DNA from: an uncultured Prevotella sp.
GTDB taxonomy: Bacteria; Bacteroidota; Bacteroidia; Bacteroidales; Bacteroidaceae
Reading direction: 5' to 3'
DNA length: 64,000 bases
NCBI GenBank assembly: GCA_934202525.1
Contig: CAKPYB010000001.1
Span: 110,762 to 174,761, forward strand
Below the pieces are notes generated by a model, which saw nothing but the letters and a program-made list of their open reading frames with translations, searched no databases and was not told the origin of the DNA. The translations under genes were made by a program, and so were the position numbers. Positions 36,276 through 45,231 of the stretch are shown piece after piece. Position 1 is the stretch's first letter. Each line of letters starts with the position of its first letter.

Positions 36276-38138
36276 TTAGTAAGGAAATAGGAGCGGAAGA
36301 ACGAAGGTCATCACAACGCCGATGATAATCTGCAACGGCAAACCTACCTTCACGTAATCCATAAACGTATAGCCACCCGCCTTCATCACCAGCGCATTAG
36401 GAGGCGTGGAGAACGGAGAGGCAAAGCACATGCTGGCGCCCAACGTAACCGCAAAGAGGAAGGAATAAGGACTCACACCTACCTGCCGGGCCGCCACCAG
36501 GGCGATAGGAGCCATCAGCACAGCCGTGGCGGTATTGCTGATGAACATCGTCATCAGAGAGGTGGTGAAGTAGATGCCTGCCAAGAGAGCCGTAGGACCC
36601 ATCGAACCCAAACTCTCTACCAGTCCCTGAGAAACCAAGGCAGAAGCCCCCGTCTTCTCCAGCGCCGTAGACATCGGCATCATGGCGGCTATCAGCACGA
36701 TGCTCTCCCAGTTGATGGTCTTGTAAGCCGCCTCCACATTCCGGAAACATCCGGCAAAGACGGTCAGCAGTCCGGCGATGATGACCGCCGTGACCGGAGC
36801 CACAGGAATGAAATCGAATACCATCATCGCAATCATCAGCAGCATGATGGCAGCCGCCACAGGCGCCTTGTAATCCAAGAGCACCTTGTCGGCAGTCTTC
36901 TCGGGCTGGTCGATAACCACCCAGTTGCTCGTATCGGTAGCCAGATGGGCCAGATTGGTCCATTCGCCCTGCACCAGGAGCATATCGCCCACATGCAGCT
37001 TGGCGGCTATCAGATTGTCGGTAATATATTCATCGCCCCGCTTTACGCCCAGCACGTTGATGCCGAAACGCTTGCGCAGGTTAGCATCGCCTATGCGCAG
37101 ACCGGCAAAATTAGACGTAGGCATCACCACGATTTCGGTCAGTCCCAGGTCGTAGAAATCAATCTTCACATCCTTCATCTTCCTGAGGCCGTAATCGCTG
37201 GCAAAGCGGTTTATCTTCTCCTCCTCACCTATTATATATAAGGTATCGTGAACCTGAATGGTGCTGCTGCTCTTCGCCATGTTCTGGCTCACATCCTTCA
37301 CCAGTCCCAGTCGCGATTTCTTCTCGTTTCTTATCTCGATGATACTCACGCCATATTTCTTCTGGATGCTCAGATCCTTCAGGGTTTTGCCCACGATATC
37401 CATCTGCTCGCCATTCTCGTTGAGGGCGGCAGAAGGGCGACGGCTAGGCACGATGTAGCGATGCAGATTATCGAGCAGCTGATATTCGTCTACCAGGTCA
37501 TCAAGCGATTTGCCCTGCTTCTTTTTCTTACCGCTCTGCTTTTTGCTGAGGAAGATTTTGCTGAGCGGCATGAGCACGATAATGCCGATGGCGATGACGA
37601 TGATGCCCACAGGGAAGAAGCTGAAGAAGGCAAGCGGCTGATAACCGCCCTCGGTCAATACTTCATCAATAACCAGGTTGGGTGGCGTACCGATGAGGGT
37701 GAGCATTCCGCCCAGACTTCCGGCAAAGGCGAGCGGCATGAGGAAACGCGACGACTGCATGCCCGAGCCCGCAGCTATGCTCATGATGATAGGCATCATG
37801 AGGGCAACCGTTCCGGTATTGCTCACGAAGGCGCCGATAAACGAGGTAACGAGCATTACGAGCAGGAAAGTGATGGTTTCGTTGCCGCGCGAGAGCGCCA
37901 TGAGCTTATTGCCCGTAAGCTTGGCAAGTCCGGTCTGCATGATAGCTCCACCCACCACGAAGAGTCCTATCATCATGATGACGATGGGCGAAGAGAAGCC
38001 CGCCAGCGCCTCGGCAGGCGTCAGGATACCCAGAACCAGGAGTGCAGCCAGGGCGGTAAGCGCCACGATGTCGGCCCTCACCCTGCCCCAGATGAACAGG
38101 GCTACCGTAATAACCAATATGATAAGTGTTGTTGTCAT
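36276..38138 (-). CDS. SLC13/DASS-family permease with RCK_C domains
   Basis: This 620-residue inner-membrane transporter has about ten hydrophobic segments split by a soluble middle. The N-terminal half has AGFSSPIVIMMIGLFVVGGA and SNTGTVALMMPI, and the C-terminal half repeats the fold with SNTATAVLMAPIALVAA and FASPFSTPPNALVMKAGG. Two RCK/TrkA-C-type domains lie between (about 215-400), with IGEEEKINRFASDYGL and GLRIGDANLRKRFGINVLGV. Relatives carry dicarboxylates, sulfate or other anions; the substrate cannot be assigned. It starts 33 bp after an AraC gene on the same strand, suggesting co-transcription. Confidence 0.88.
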   Translation of the reverse strand: MTTTLIILVITVALFIWGRVRADIVALTALAALLVLGILTPAEALAGFSSPIVIMMIGLFVVGGAIMQTGLAKLTGNKLMALSRGNETITFLLVMLVTSFIGAFVSNTGTVALMMPIIMSIAAGSGMQSSRFLMPLAFAGSLGGMLTLIGTPPNLVIDEVLTEGGYQPLAFFSFFPVGIIVIAIGIIVLMPLSKIFLSKKQSGKKKKQGKSLDDLVDEYQLLDNLHRYIVPSRRPSAALNENGEQMDIVGKTLKDLSIQKKYGVSIIEIRNEKKSRLGLVKDVSQNMAKSSSTIQVHDTLYIIGEEEKINRFASDYGLRKMKDVKIDFYDLGLTEIVVMPTSNFAGLRIGDANLRKRFGINVLGVKRGDEYITDNLIAAKLHVGDMLLVQGEWTNLAHLATDTSNWVVIDQPEKTADKVLLDYKAPVAAAIMLLMIAMMVFDFIPVAPVTAVIIAGLLTVFAGCFRNVEAAYKTINWESIVLIAAMMPMSTALEKTGASALVSQGLVESLGSMGPTALLAGIYFTTSLMTMFISNTATAVLMAPIALVAARQVGVSPYSFLFAVTLGASMCFASPFSTPPNALVMKAGGYTFMDYVKVGLPLQIIIGVVMTFVLPLLFPY

Positions 38139-38171
38139 GTTTTGAAAATTTTTATGTTATAATTACTGTAT

Positions 38172-39047
38172 TTATTCTCTCACCTGCTGCGGCGTCATTC
38201 CGGTATGTTTCTTGAAATAGCGGCAGAAGAAGCTGGCATCGGCAAAATGATATTCCCACGCCATCTCCTTGATGCTCTGGGCGGAGCGCTTGAGCTGCAT
38301 CTTCAGCTGGAGCACCACATACTGGTCGATGATGATTTTGGGTGTATGCCCCGTTACCTGTCTCACGATATTCGAAAGATACTTGGAGGTGATGTTCATC
38401 TGCTCGGCATAATAGTTGACATCTCTCGACTTCTTGTAATCGCGTTCCATGAGCATCATGAAGCGGTTGAAGAGTTCCCTCACCCTGTAAGATTTCACCT
38501 CGTCGGGACAGTTCTGCGGATTGCGTTGCAGATATTCGTGGAACCCTATGAAGAAGGCCTTGAGCTGATAGAGTACCAGCTGCGAGATGCAGGTACAGTC
38601 ATGCTGCTCGAAATAGAGTCTGAGGAGAGAAAACATGCTCTCGATGATATGGGTAACCACGGGCGAATCCTGCCGGCATCTGTCCTCGCGCAGGGCTGAA
38701 TAAACCGTCTGTTCCAGTTGCAGACTGGCTTCGCGCAGCAGAGATGGATTATATTTCAGCATCTCCACTTCGAAGGCAGAAGCATTCATGGCGGCACAGG
38801 CATCTCCCTCACAGGAAGCAGAAGGCTCCACCTTCTTCACCTCTACCACATCATTCGGAAACAGGGTGATGACGGCTCCCTCATAGAGATCCCATTCCTT
38901 ATAATTCACATTCATCACGGCCCTGCCCTTGCGGCAAAGGAGAATGGCTCCATAGGTCAATACCTGCGGACCCTCCTGCCACTCGCTCAAATCGGAGCAG
39001 AAAAGACTGGCCTCCTGATAACTGTTCAGTTCTGATAATTCTATCAT
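38172..39047 (-). CDS. AraC-family transcriptional regulator
   Basis: The 291-residue protein has an N-terminal cupin-like sensing region (about 15-140) and a C-terminal AraC HTH (about 195-291): VNYYAEQMNITSKYLSNIVRQVTGHTPKIIIDQYVVLQLK and SIKEMAWEYHFADASFFCRYFKKHTGMTPQQVRE. It is divergent from the TolC-HlyD-MFS operon, the usual place for a local efflux regulator, and lies 33 bp upstream of the SLC13 permease gene. Either or both may be targets. Confidence 0.88.
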   Translation of the reverse strand: MIELSELNSYQEASLFCSDLSEWQEGPQVLTYGAILLCRKGRAVMNVNYKEWDLYEGAVITLFPNDVVEVKKVEPSASCEGDACAAMNASAFEVEMLKYNPSLLREASLQLEQTVYSALREDRCRQDSPVVTHIIESMFSLLRLYFEQHDCTCISQLVLYQLKAFFIGFHEYLQRNPQNCPDEVKSYRVRELFNRFMMLMERDYKKSRDVNYYAEQMNITSKYLSNIVRQVTGHTPKIIIDQYVVLQLKMQLKRSAQSIKEMAWEYHFADASFFCRYFKKHTGMTPQQVRE

Positions 39048-39074
39048 AAATACCTTTTATTCGCTTTTTGCGTG

Positions 39075-39082
39075 CAAATATA
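39075..39082 (-). promoter_or_regulatory. -7 box of the AraC-SLC13 unit
   Basis: The minus strand reads TATATTTG, 28 bp before the AraC start codon. Confidence 0.45.
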
Positions 39083-39170
39083 CGGAAATAATGTGAGAAA
39101 AAAGAACTTTTGTTCCGAAAAAATCCATGCGGCACGAAAAATTTAAAACGGATATTCGCCAAAATCGCCG

Positions 39171-39178
39171 TACCTTTG
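39171..39178 (+). promoter_or_regulatory. -7 box of the efflux operon
   Basis: TACCTTTG lies 54 bp before the TolC-family start codon. The -33 region has no TTTG, consistent with control by the divergent AraC protein. Confidence 0.55.
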
Positions 39179-39231
39179 CACCCGAATTCATGAGATAACA
39201 GATTTATAAAAAAATAATAACAGATTTTTGA

Positions 39232-40554
39232 ATGATAAAGAAAATGATGATTGCAGGCCTTCTCATCTGGGGAGGCTCTCTATGGGCTGTGGCTCAAACC
39301 AGAATGACCATCGCCCAACTCTTCGAGAGAATCGAAGAAAACAGCAAGTCGCTACGAACCTCGAAATCGGGCGTAGAAGCTGCCAGCATCGGTATCGAAT
39401 CGGCTAAAAGCAAAAAACTGCCCGACCTCGATGCATCCCTCTCCTTCAGTTACATCGGAAACGCCCTGATGACCGACCGCAACTTCAGCAACGCCCAAGG
39501 TTTGAAATCGCCCCACTTCGGCAATAATTTCGCCTTCCAGGCACAGCAGGTGGTTTATGCTGGTGGCGCCATCAACGCAGGCATCCGCCTCGCCGAACTG
39601 GGCAAGCAGCAAGCAGAGGTGGGCGTGAAACTCACCCGTCAGCAGGCTCGCTTCATCGCCCTGGGACAGTATCTGGACCTCTACAAGATAGACAACCGTA
39701 TCAAGGTATATGAAAAAAACATCGAGCTCACCAGCCAGCTTATCGCCGACATCAAGGCGAAACAAACCCAGGGAATGGCTCTGAAGAACGACATCACCCG
39801 ATACGAACTGCAGATGGAAAGCCTCAAACTGGGACTCACTTCGCTACGCAACAACCGCAACATCCTGAACCACCAGCTCCTGAATACGCTCGGCATGAAC
39901 CAGGGAGAACAAGGGGGACAGGAACTGCAGATTATTCCGGACGCTACGATTGCCGACAAGGCTTACGCCAAGGATGGCGAAGCTTACTGGCAGACGGCAG
40001 GCACGATGAATTCGCCCCTGCTGGAACAGAGCAGCAACGCCATCAGGATAGCGGAACAGAAGGAGAAGATTGCCAAGAGCGACCTGCTGCCGAAAGTGGC
40101 CCTGGTGGCTGCCGAGAATTTTGACGGACCTATCCTCTTTGAGTTGCCGCCGATAGACAAGAATCTGAACGTATGGTATGTGGGCGTAGGCGTGAAATAC
40201 AGCCTCAGCTCGCTCTTCAAGAGCAACAAGCGCATCAAGCAGGCTGCCGTAGAAACCCGACAGGCAAAGGAAAACCACGCCCTGCAGGCAGAACAGCTGA
40301 ACAATAACGTGCAGGCTGCCTACGTGCAATATCAGCAAACCTACGTAGAACTGGAAACGCAACGAAAGAGCGTAGAACTGGCGCAGCAGAACTACGAGGT
40401 GATGAACGCCCGCTATCTCAGTCAGCTGGCGCTGGTAACCGACATGGTGGATGCCTCGAACCTGAAGCTCAACGCCGAACTGAGCGAGGTAGATGCCCGC
40501 ATCAACATCGTATACGCTTATTATCGCATGAAATACGTAGCAGGAGAAATTTAG
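39232..40554 (+). CDS. TolC-family outer-membrane efflux protein
   Basis: The 440-residue protein has a signal peptide (MIKKMMIAGLLIWGGSLWAVAQ) followed by two repeats of the TolC helical-barrel architecture. Long amphipathic helices are visible, such as LRTSKSGVEAASIGIESAKSKKLPDLDASLSFSYIG and NNVQAAYVQYQQTYVELETQRKSVELAQQNYEVMNARYLSQLALVTDMVDASNLKLNAELSEV. It forms the outer-membrane channel of a tripartite pump with the HlyD and MFS genes that follow. Confidence 0.93.
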   Translation: MIKKMMIAGLLIWGGSLWAVAQTRMTIAQLFERIEENSKSLRTSKSGVEAASIGIESAKSKKLPDLDASLSFSYIGNALMTDRNFSNAQGLKSPHFGNNFAFQAQQVVYAGGAINAGIRLAELGKQQAEVGVKLTRQQARFIALGQYLDLYKIDNRIKVYEKNIELTSQLIADIKAKQTQGMALKNDITRYELQMESLKLGLTSLRNNRNILNHQLLNTLGMNQGEQGGQELQIIPDATIADKAYAKDGEAYWQTAGTMNSPLLEQSSNAIRIAEQKEKIAKSDLLPKVALVAAENFDGPILFELPPIDKNLNVWYVGVGVKYSLSSLFKSNKRIKQAAVETRQAKENHALQAEQLNNNVQAAYVQYQQTYVELETQRKSVELAQQNYEVMNARYLSQLALVTDMVDASNLKLNAELSEVDARINIVYAYYRMKYVAGEI

Positions 40555-40649
40555 GAAGTGAAGAGTGAAGAACGAAGAAACAACGTTCGGCGTCCGAAGG
40601 GAAAGCCAATTCATCTGCTCTTTTTCAAACAATAAAACAAACATAAATT

Positions 40650-41687
40650 ATGAATAAGAAGATTATCAAGAGAATATATAATGTAGTTATCATCCTCTGT
40701 TTTATAGGAGCCATCGGCTGGTGCTTCAGCCATTTTTATCATGGTAGCGACGTGGCTTATACCGATGATGCCCAGGTGAACCGCCACATTACGCCTATCA
40801 ACACGCGCGTATCAGGATTTATCAAGGAAATCCGTTTCTCCGACTATCAGCACGTGAAGAAGGGCGATACACTCGTCATTATCGAAGATTCAGAATTCCG
40901 CCTGCATGTGGCTCAGGCAGAGGCTGGTCTGCGCGGTTCGAAGGCCGGTTCTTCGGTTGTATCTGCCAGCATGGGAACCACCACTACCAACGTGCAGACG
41001 GCTTCGGCAGGTATCGAAGAGGCACGTGTAGACATGATGAACGCCAAGCAGGATTTTGACCGTTTTGCAGCCCTGATGAAGAAGGATGCGGTAACCCGCC
41101 AGCAATATGATAATGCCTACGCCCGCTATCTGGGAGCCAAGGCTCGTTATGAGCAGGCAAGCAGCCGGAAGGCAAGTGCCGCCTCGGTTCGCAACGTACA
41201 GACCCAGCAGCTGGGCGGTTCGCGTGCCGGCGAGAGTGTGGCAGAGGCTCAGCTCAATCTGGCTCGTCTGAACCTTTCTTATACCGTAATCGTGGCTACC
41301 TGCGACGGCGTGATGGGCAGGAAAGATATCCACGAGGGACAGCTGGTTCAGCCAGGACAGATGTTGGCACGCATCGTGGATGACAACGATGTATGGGTAG
41401 TAGCCAACTATCGTGAAACCCAGATGGACGGCATCCAGGTGGGCAAGGCGGTAGATTTTACAGCCGATGCCATTCCGGGTGTCGTATTCCACGGCAAGGT
41501 AGAGGCACTCTCAGCAGCTGCCGGCAACGCTTACTCCATGATTCCGGTAGATAATGCCACCGGCAACTTCGTCAAGGTAGAGCAACGCGTACCGGTTCGC
41601 ATCGCCCTCACCCGCGATAACGACCTTAAACAGGTAGCCCTGCTCCGTGCCGGACTGAACGTAGAAACCAAGGTTCGCCTCAAATAG
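40650..41687 (+). CDS. HlyD/EmrA-family membrane fusion protein
   Basis: The 345-residue periplasmic adaptor has an N-terminal membrane anchor (about 10-28), then DVAYTDDAQVNRHITPINTRVSGFIKEIRFSDYQHVKKGDTLVIIEDSEFRLHVAQAEAGL, the biotinyl-lipoyl-like hairpin entry typical of EmrA. A coiled-coil helical hairpin, a second half-lipoyl motif (LNLSYTVIVATCDGVMGRKDIHEGQLVQPGQ) and a beta-barrel domain follow. It links the MFS pump to the TolC channel encoded upstream. Confidence 0.93.
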   Translation: MNKKIIKRIYNVVIILCFIGAIGWCFSHFYHGSDVAYTDDAQVNRHITPINTRVSGFIKEIRFSDYQHVKKGDTLVIIEDSEFRLHVAQAEAGLRGSKAGSSVVSASMGTTTTNVQTASAGIEEARVDMMNAKQDFDRFAALMKKDAVTRQQYDNAYARYLGAKARYEQASSRKASAASVRNVQTQQLGGSRAGESVAEAQLNLARLNLSYTVIVATCDGVMGRKDIHEGQLVQPGQMLARIVDDNDVWVVANYRETQMDGIQVGKAVDFTADAIPGVVFHGKVEALSAAAGNAYSMIPVDNATGNFVKVEQRVPVRIALTRDNDLKQVALLRAGLNVETKVRLK

Positions 41688-41722
41688 AATGTTCTATAAA
41701 CTATAAATTATTAATTAAAAAA

Positions 41723-43255
41723 ATGCCAGGACCTCCTATGTTACAGGGACCCTTCCGCGTCCCTTCGTTCAACGGATATATTCCTCGCCGGTTGCAGCCT
41801 TGGATTTATCTCCTCTTCGCCTTCATCTTCCTGATGTCGAGCGGAATTTATGGAGGAGCCATGAGCCAGGTAATGGGCGAGTACAGTTTGATGAGAGAAG
41901 ACGTGCTCATGATCATCATGTTCAACGTGGTGGGCGTGGCGATGCCATTCCCCTTCCTCTTCAAGATGAAGTTCCATTTTACCAACCGCCAGCTTCTGCT
42001 GAATGCGGCGTTGGTTGTGGCGGCTTGCAATTTTCTCATCATGTGGACCGATTCGGTTCCCGTGATGTGCATTCTCGCCTACATCGCAGGTTTCTTCAAA
42101 CTCTGTGGCACCTTCGAATGTATGAGTACCATCCAGCTATGGATGACCTCCAAGCGCGATTTTACCATCTTCTTCCCCCTGCTCTACTGCATCGTGCTGG
42201 GAAATATGTTCCTCTCGCCTTGGGTTACCGAACACCTTATTTATATATATCAGGATTGGCGCATCATCAACTGGACGATGACAGGCGCCCTGCTGCTGGT
42301 AGCACTCATCGTGTATGTCACCACCCACGACTTCCGCTTCATGAAGCCCCTGCCCTTCATCAGCCTCGATTATCTGGGGTGCATTCTCTGGTCGGCATGG
42401 ATGCTGGAGTTCATCTTCTTCTTCACCTACGGCGAGCATTACAACTGGCTCGATTCGAAGATTATGCAGATGGATGTAGTACTCTTTATTTTTACAGGCT
42501 ATTTCTGCATCCAGCGCATGCTCCACATCCGTCACCCTTACATCGCCCCAGCGGCATGGAAGTATAAACGGCTCATCCCGCTACTCATCCTCTTCGCCTT
42601 CGTAGAGTTCATGGGCAGTACGCCCAAGGTGCTGCAGACAGCCTTTACGGGCGGCGTGCTTCATTTCGGCACGTTTACCACCAATGTGCTCAACTTCGTA
42701 GAATGGGTGGGGACCATCGCCGGATGCCTCTTCTGCCTGTTCTGGTGCAAGGTGCTCCATCAGAAATATACCCGACTGCTCACGATAGGCGTGGCAACGA
42801 TGGTATGTTATCCCGTAATGATGTATTTCCTCATCGACCCGGGGCTCAACATAGAGGCACTCTATCTGCCCATCTTCCTCAGAAGCATCGGCAACGCCAT
42901 CTTCTTCTGCATGTTGACCATTTATCTGGAAGAGCTGATGCCGTTTGAGCATTTCTTCATGGGACTGACGATGGCAGGCATCATCCGCAACGGCCCTGTT
43001 TCGGCGATGTGCTCCGGACTCTACAGCTACGGACTTCGCCATCAGATGGCAGAAAACATGTCGCGCGGACTGCCTTATGATGCCGGCAACCTGCTGATGA
43101 TCAGCATCCGCGAGCTCTACGGGCTAACCTGTCTCATCGGCATCGGCGTGCTCATCATCTTCCTGCTCTGGGACATCCAGCCTATCCGCAGCACCCTGAA
43201 GAAGATGCCTGCCTGGAACTTTGTGGGAAGAAAAATGAAGAAAAATCTTGCATAA
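41723..43255 (+). CDS. MFS transporter, EmrB-like inner-membrane pump component
   Basis: This 510-residue protein has about 14 membrane helices, in line with the DHA2 drug:proton antiporter group that works with EmrA and TolC. It is divergent: the usual MFS loop motif between helices 2 and 3 is weak (LFKMKFHFTNRQLLL), and the sequence is rich in Phe and Met. The assignment rests mostly on gene order, following the TolC and HlyD genes in the same direction with a 35 bp gap. The substrate is unknown; bile salts or fatty acids are plausible in a gut bacterium but are not shown. Confidence 0.8.
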   Translation: MPGPPMLQGPFRVPSFNGYIPRRLQPWIYLLFAFIFLMSSGIYGGAMSQVMGEYSLMREDVLMIIMFNVVGVAMPFPFLFKMKFHFTNRQLLLNAALVVAACNFLIMWTDSVPVMCILAYIAGFFKLCGTFECMSTIQLWMTSKRDFTIFFPLLYCIVLGNMFLSPWVTEHLIYIYQDWRIINWTMTGALLLVALIVYVTTHDFRFMKPLPFISLDYLGCILWSAWMLEFIFFFTYGEHYNWLDSKIMQMDVVLFIFTGYFCIQRMLHIRHPYIAPAAWKYKRLIPLLILFAFVEFMGSTPKVLQTAFTGGVLHFGTFTTNVLNFVEWVGTIAGCLFCLFWCKVLHQKYTRLLTIGVATMVCYPVMMYFLIDPGLNIEALYLPIFLRSIGNAIFFCMLTIYLEELMPFEHFFMGLTMAGIIRNGPVSAMCSGLYSYGLRHQMAENMSRGLPYDAGNLLMISIRELYGLTCLIGIGVLIIFLLWDIQPIRSTLKKMPAWNFVGRKMKKNLA

Positions 43256-43278
43256 TACAGAGATTTATGCTAACTTTG
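43248..43278 (+). promoter_or_regulatory. Promoter of the tyrosine phosphatase gene
   Basis: TTG at 43248-43250 and TAACTTTG at 43271-43278 are 20 bp apart. The -33 element lies inside the last codons of the MFS gene. This promoter overlaps the apparent ATG at 43267, so translation must begin downstream at 43300. Confidence 0.7.
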
Positions 43279-43299
43279 CAAACAAAAAAAGTTAGCTAC

Positions 43300-43788
43300 A
43301 TGACAAAGAAAGGTAAACATACCGTATTATTTATCTGCCTGGGCAACATCTGCCGCTCTCCGGCAGCCGAGGGAATCATGAAGAGTCTTGTAGAAAAAGC
43401 GGGGCTCCAGGATGAGTTTGAAATCGATTCTGCGGGCATCGGCAGCTGGCACGTGGGACAGTTGCCCGACAGCCGCATGCGCAAATGTGGCGCCGAGCAT
43501 GGCTACAATTTCAACAGCCATGCCCGCCAGTTCCAGAAGTCAGACTTCGCCCGTTTCGAAACCATCGTGGTAATGGACAACGAAAACTACCGTGCCATTA
43601 CCTCCATGGCTTCTTCTGAGGCAGACAGAAAGAAGGTGGTCCGCATGGCCGATTTCCTGACCCATCATCGCGAATACACCACGGTTCCCGATCCCTACTA
43701 TGGCGACTATAGCGACTTCGAACTCGTCATCACGCTTCTCGAAGATGCCTGCCAGGGATTGCTGGACAGCATCATCGGGGAAGGGTAA
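43300..43788 (+). CDS. Low-molecular-weight protein-tyrosine phosphatase
   Basis: This 162-residue cytoplasmic enzyme removes phosphate from tyrosine residues. The P-loop CLGNICRS (13-20) follows the N-terminal strand VLFICLGN directly, with catalytic Cys13 and Arg19. The general acid Asp lies in VPDPYYGDYSDFE. In many bacteria such enzymes act with tyrosine kinases on capsule export, but no kinase gene is adjacent. The ATG at 43300 is preferred to 43267 because the promoter -7 box lies between them. It is transcribed independently of the efflux genes. Confidence 0.93.
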   Translation: MTKKGKHTVLFICLGNICRSPAAEGIMKSLVEKAGLQDEFEIDSAGIGSWHVGQLPDSRMRKCGAEHGYNFNSHARQFQKSDFARFETIVVMDNENYRAITSMASSEADRKKVVRMADFLTHHREYTTVPDPYYGDYSDFELVITLLEDACQGLLDSIIGEG

Positions 43789-43803
43789 AAATTGATAAAA
43801 CAG

Positions 43804-43858
43804 AAAAGGAATGAATCATCAAAATATCAGATTGATGACTCATCCCTTTTTTCTTTTT
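43804..43858. terminator. Bidirectional terminator between the phosphatase gene and mnmA
   Basis: AAAAGGAATGAATCATCAA (43804-43822) pairs imperfectly with TTGATGACTCATCCCTTTT (43832-43850), followed by a T-rich run. Confidence 0.8.
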
Positions 43859-43876
43859 ATACCATTTTATACCATT

Positions 43877-44959
43877 TTATACCGTAATCTCGCCCGAACC
43901 ATAGCAACGATGATGATGCTCATCATAAACTACGCAGAACTGGCCGGGAGCCACACCATGAATCGCCTCTTCTGAATGAATCATCCAGCGGCCGTCTTCC
44001 AGTTTTTCTATCGTAGCAGGATGATACTCCGGCGTATGACGAATCTTGAAGGTTACCTTCTGCATCGCTACCTCGCGCGTGAGGAAATGGAAATCATGGA
44101 GAGGAAAATCCTTCTTGTATGCCGACTGCGGATCATAACCATGACTCACATACAGGATGTTGTTCTCTACATCCTTCTTAATCACGAACCAGGGACCGCC
44201 GCCAAAGCCCAAGCCCTTGCGCTGGCCGATGGTATGAAACCACAAACCCTTGTGCTCGCCTATGCGCTTGCCCGTTTCCATCTCTATGACATCGCCCGGT
44301 TTCTCACCCAGATAACGGCGGATATAATCATTATAATTTATTTGTCCCAGGAAGCAGATTCCCTGACTGTCCTTGCGCTTGGCATTTATCAGATGCTCCT
44401 CTTCGGCTATCTCGCGAACCTCATTCTTGATATGATGGCCGATAGGGAAAATCGCTTTTTTCAATTGCCAGCTCTCTATCTGAGCCAGGAAATCGGTCTG
44501 GTCTTTTACAGGATCAGGACTCGTGACAAGCCATTTGTCGCCATTTTCATCCGTTTCGGTCTGCGCATAATGCCCCGTGGCGATGAGGTCGTAGTTGTGA
44601 CCCATCTTCTCATCGAAGGCACCAAACTTAATCAGGCGGTTGCACATCACGTCCGGATTAGGCGTAAAACCAGCCTTCACCTTCTCCATCGTATAACGGG
44701 TTACCTCGTTCCAATATTCATGATGGCAGTCAACCACTTGAAGCTTGCACCCATACTTTCTAGCCACAGCCGTAGCCATCTCCAGGTCCTCCTCCGAAGA
44801 GCAGTCCCACTCCTCTTTCTCCTCAGGACCAATCTTGATGTAGAAGCAATCAGGATGCAGACCCAGCTGGGCAAACTCCCAAACCACAACCGAACTGTCG
44901 ACGCCTCCCGATAGGAGCACGGCAATTCTCTTATCCTTTATTTCATCAATATTCAGCAT
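43877..44959 (-). CDS. mnmA: tRNA 2-thiouridylase MnmA
   Basis: MnmA puts sulfur on U34 of tRNA-Lys, -Glu and -Gln. The ATP-binding PP-loop SGGVDSS is at 17-23. The two catalytic cysteines are Cys106 in NPDVMCNRLIKFG and Cys202 in SQGICFLGQ. The 360-residue length is normal. The C-terminal beta-barrel region (GLWFHTIGQRKGLG and TFKIRHTPEYHPATIE) is intact. It is convergent with the phosphatase gene and divergent from the YidE-type antiporter gene. Confidence 0.95.
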   Translation of the reverse strand: MLNIDEIKDKRIAVLLSGGVDSSVVVWEFAQLGLHPDCFYIKIGPEEKEEWDCSSEEDLEMATAVARKYGCKLQVVDCHHEYWNEVTRYTMEKVKAGFTPNPDVMCNRLIKFGAFDEKMGHNYDLIATGHYAQTETDENGDKWLVTSPDPVKDQTDFLAQIESWQLKKAIFPIGHHIKNEVREIAEEEHLINAKRKDSQGICFLGQINYNDYIRRYLGEKPGDVIEMETGKRIGEHKGLWFHTIGQRKGLGFGGGPWFVIKKDVENNILYVSHGYDPQSAYKKDFPLHDFHFLTREVAMQKVTFKIRHTPEYHPATIEKLEDGRWMIHSEEAIHGVAPGQFCVVYDEHHHRCYGSGEITV

Positions 44960-44988
44960 ATTCTTACCTATTTATAATAATCCGGTTG

Positions 44989-45023
44989 CAAAATTACGAA
45001 AAAAAACTGATATAATGGGCAAA
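44989..45023 (-). promoter_or_regulatory. Candidate mnmA promoter
   Basis: On the minus strand, TTTG (45020-45023) and TAATTTTG (44989-44996) are 23 bp apart, slightly longer than usual. Confidence 0.5.
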
Positions 45024-45151
45024 GAAAGGGCTAGAAATGCATGAGAAAGAGAAAAGAAAAGCCCGCAGAGCCCCTTTTTGCTATTGAAAACACTTATAGC
45101 CATATTCATAGCTTTTAAATACAAAACGACTTTTGCTTTCGTTTTTATCTA

Positions 45152-45159
45152 TACCTTTG
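45152..45159 (+). promoter_or_regulatory. -7 box of the antiporter-ThrE operon
   Basis: TACCTTTG lies 73 bp before the start codon of the YidE-type gene. A TTTG at 45132-45135 is a little close (16 bp). Confidence 0.55.
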
Positions 45160-45161
45160 CA

Positions 45162-45180
45162 ATCGATTTTGGAAATCGAT
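45162..45180. promoter_or_regulatory. Perfect dyad at the transcription start of the antiporter operon
   Basis: ATCGATTT-TGG-AAATCGAT is a perfect 8-bp inverted repeat just after the -7 box, at the expected transcription start. It could be an operator or a 5' hairpin. Confidence 0.5.
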
Positions 45181-45231
45181 AAGAATGAATGTTTTTGAAA
45201 ATTCAGTATTTACATTAATAGATAAAGAAAA

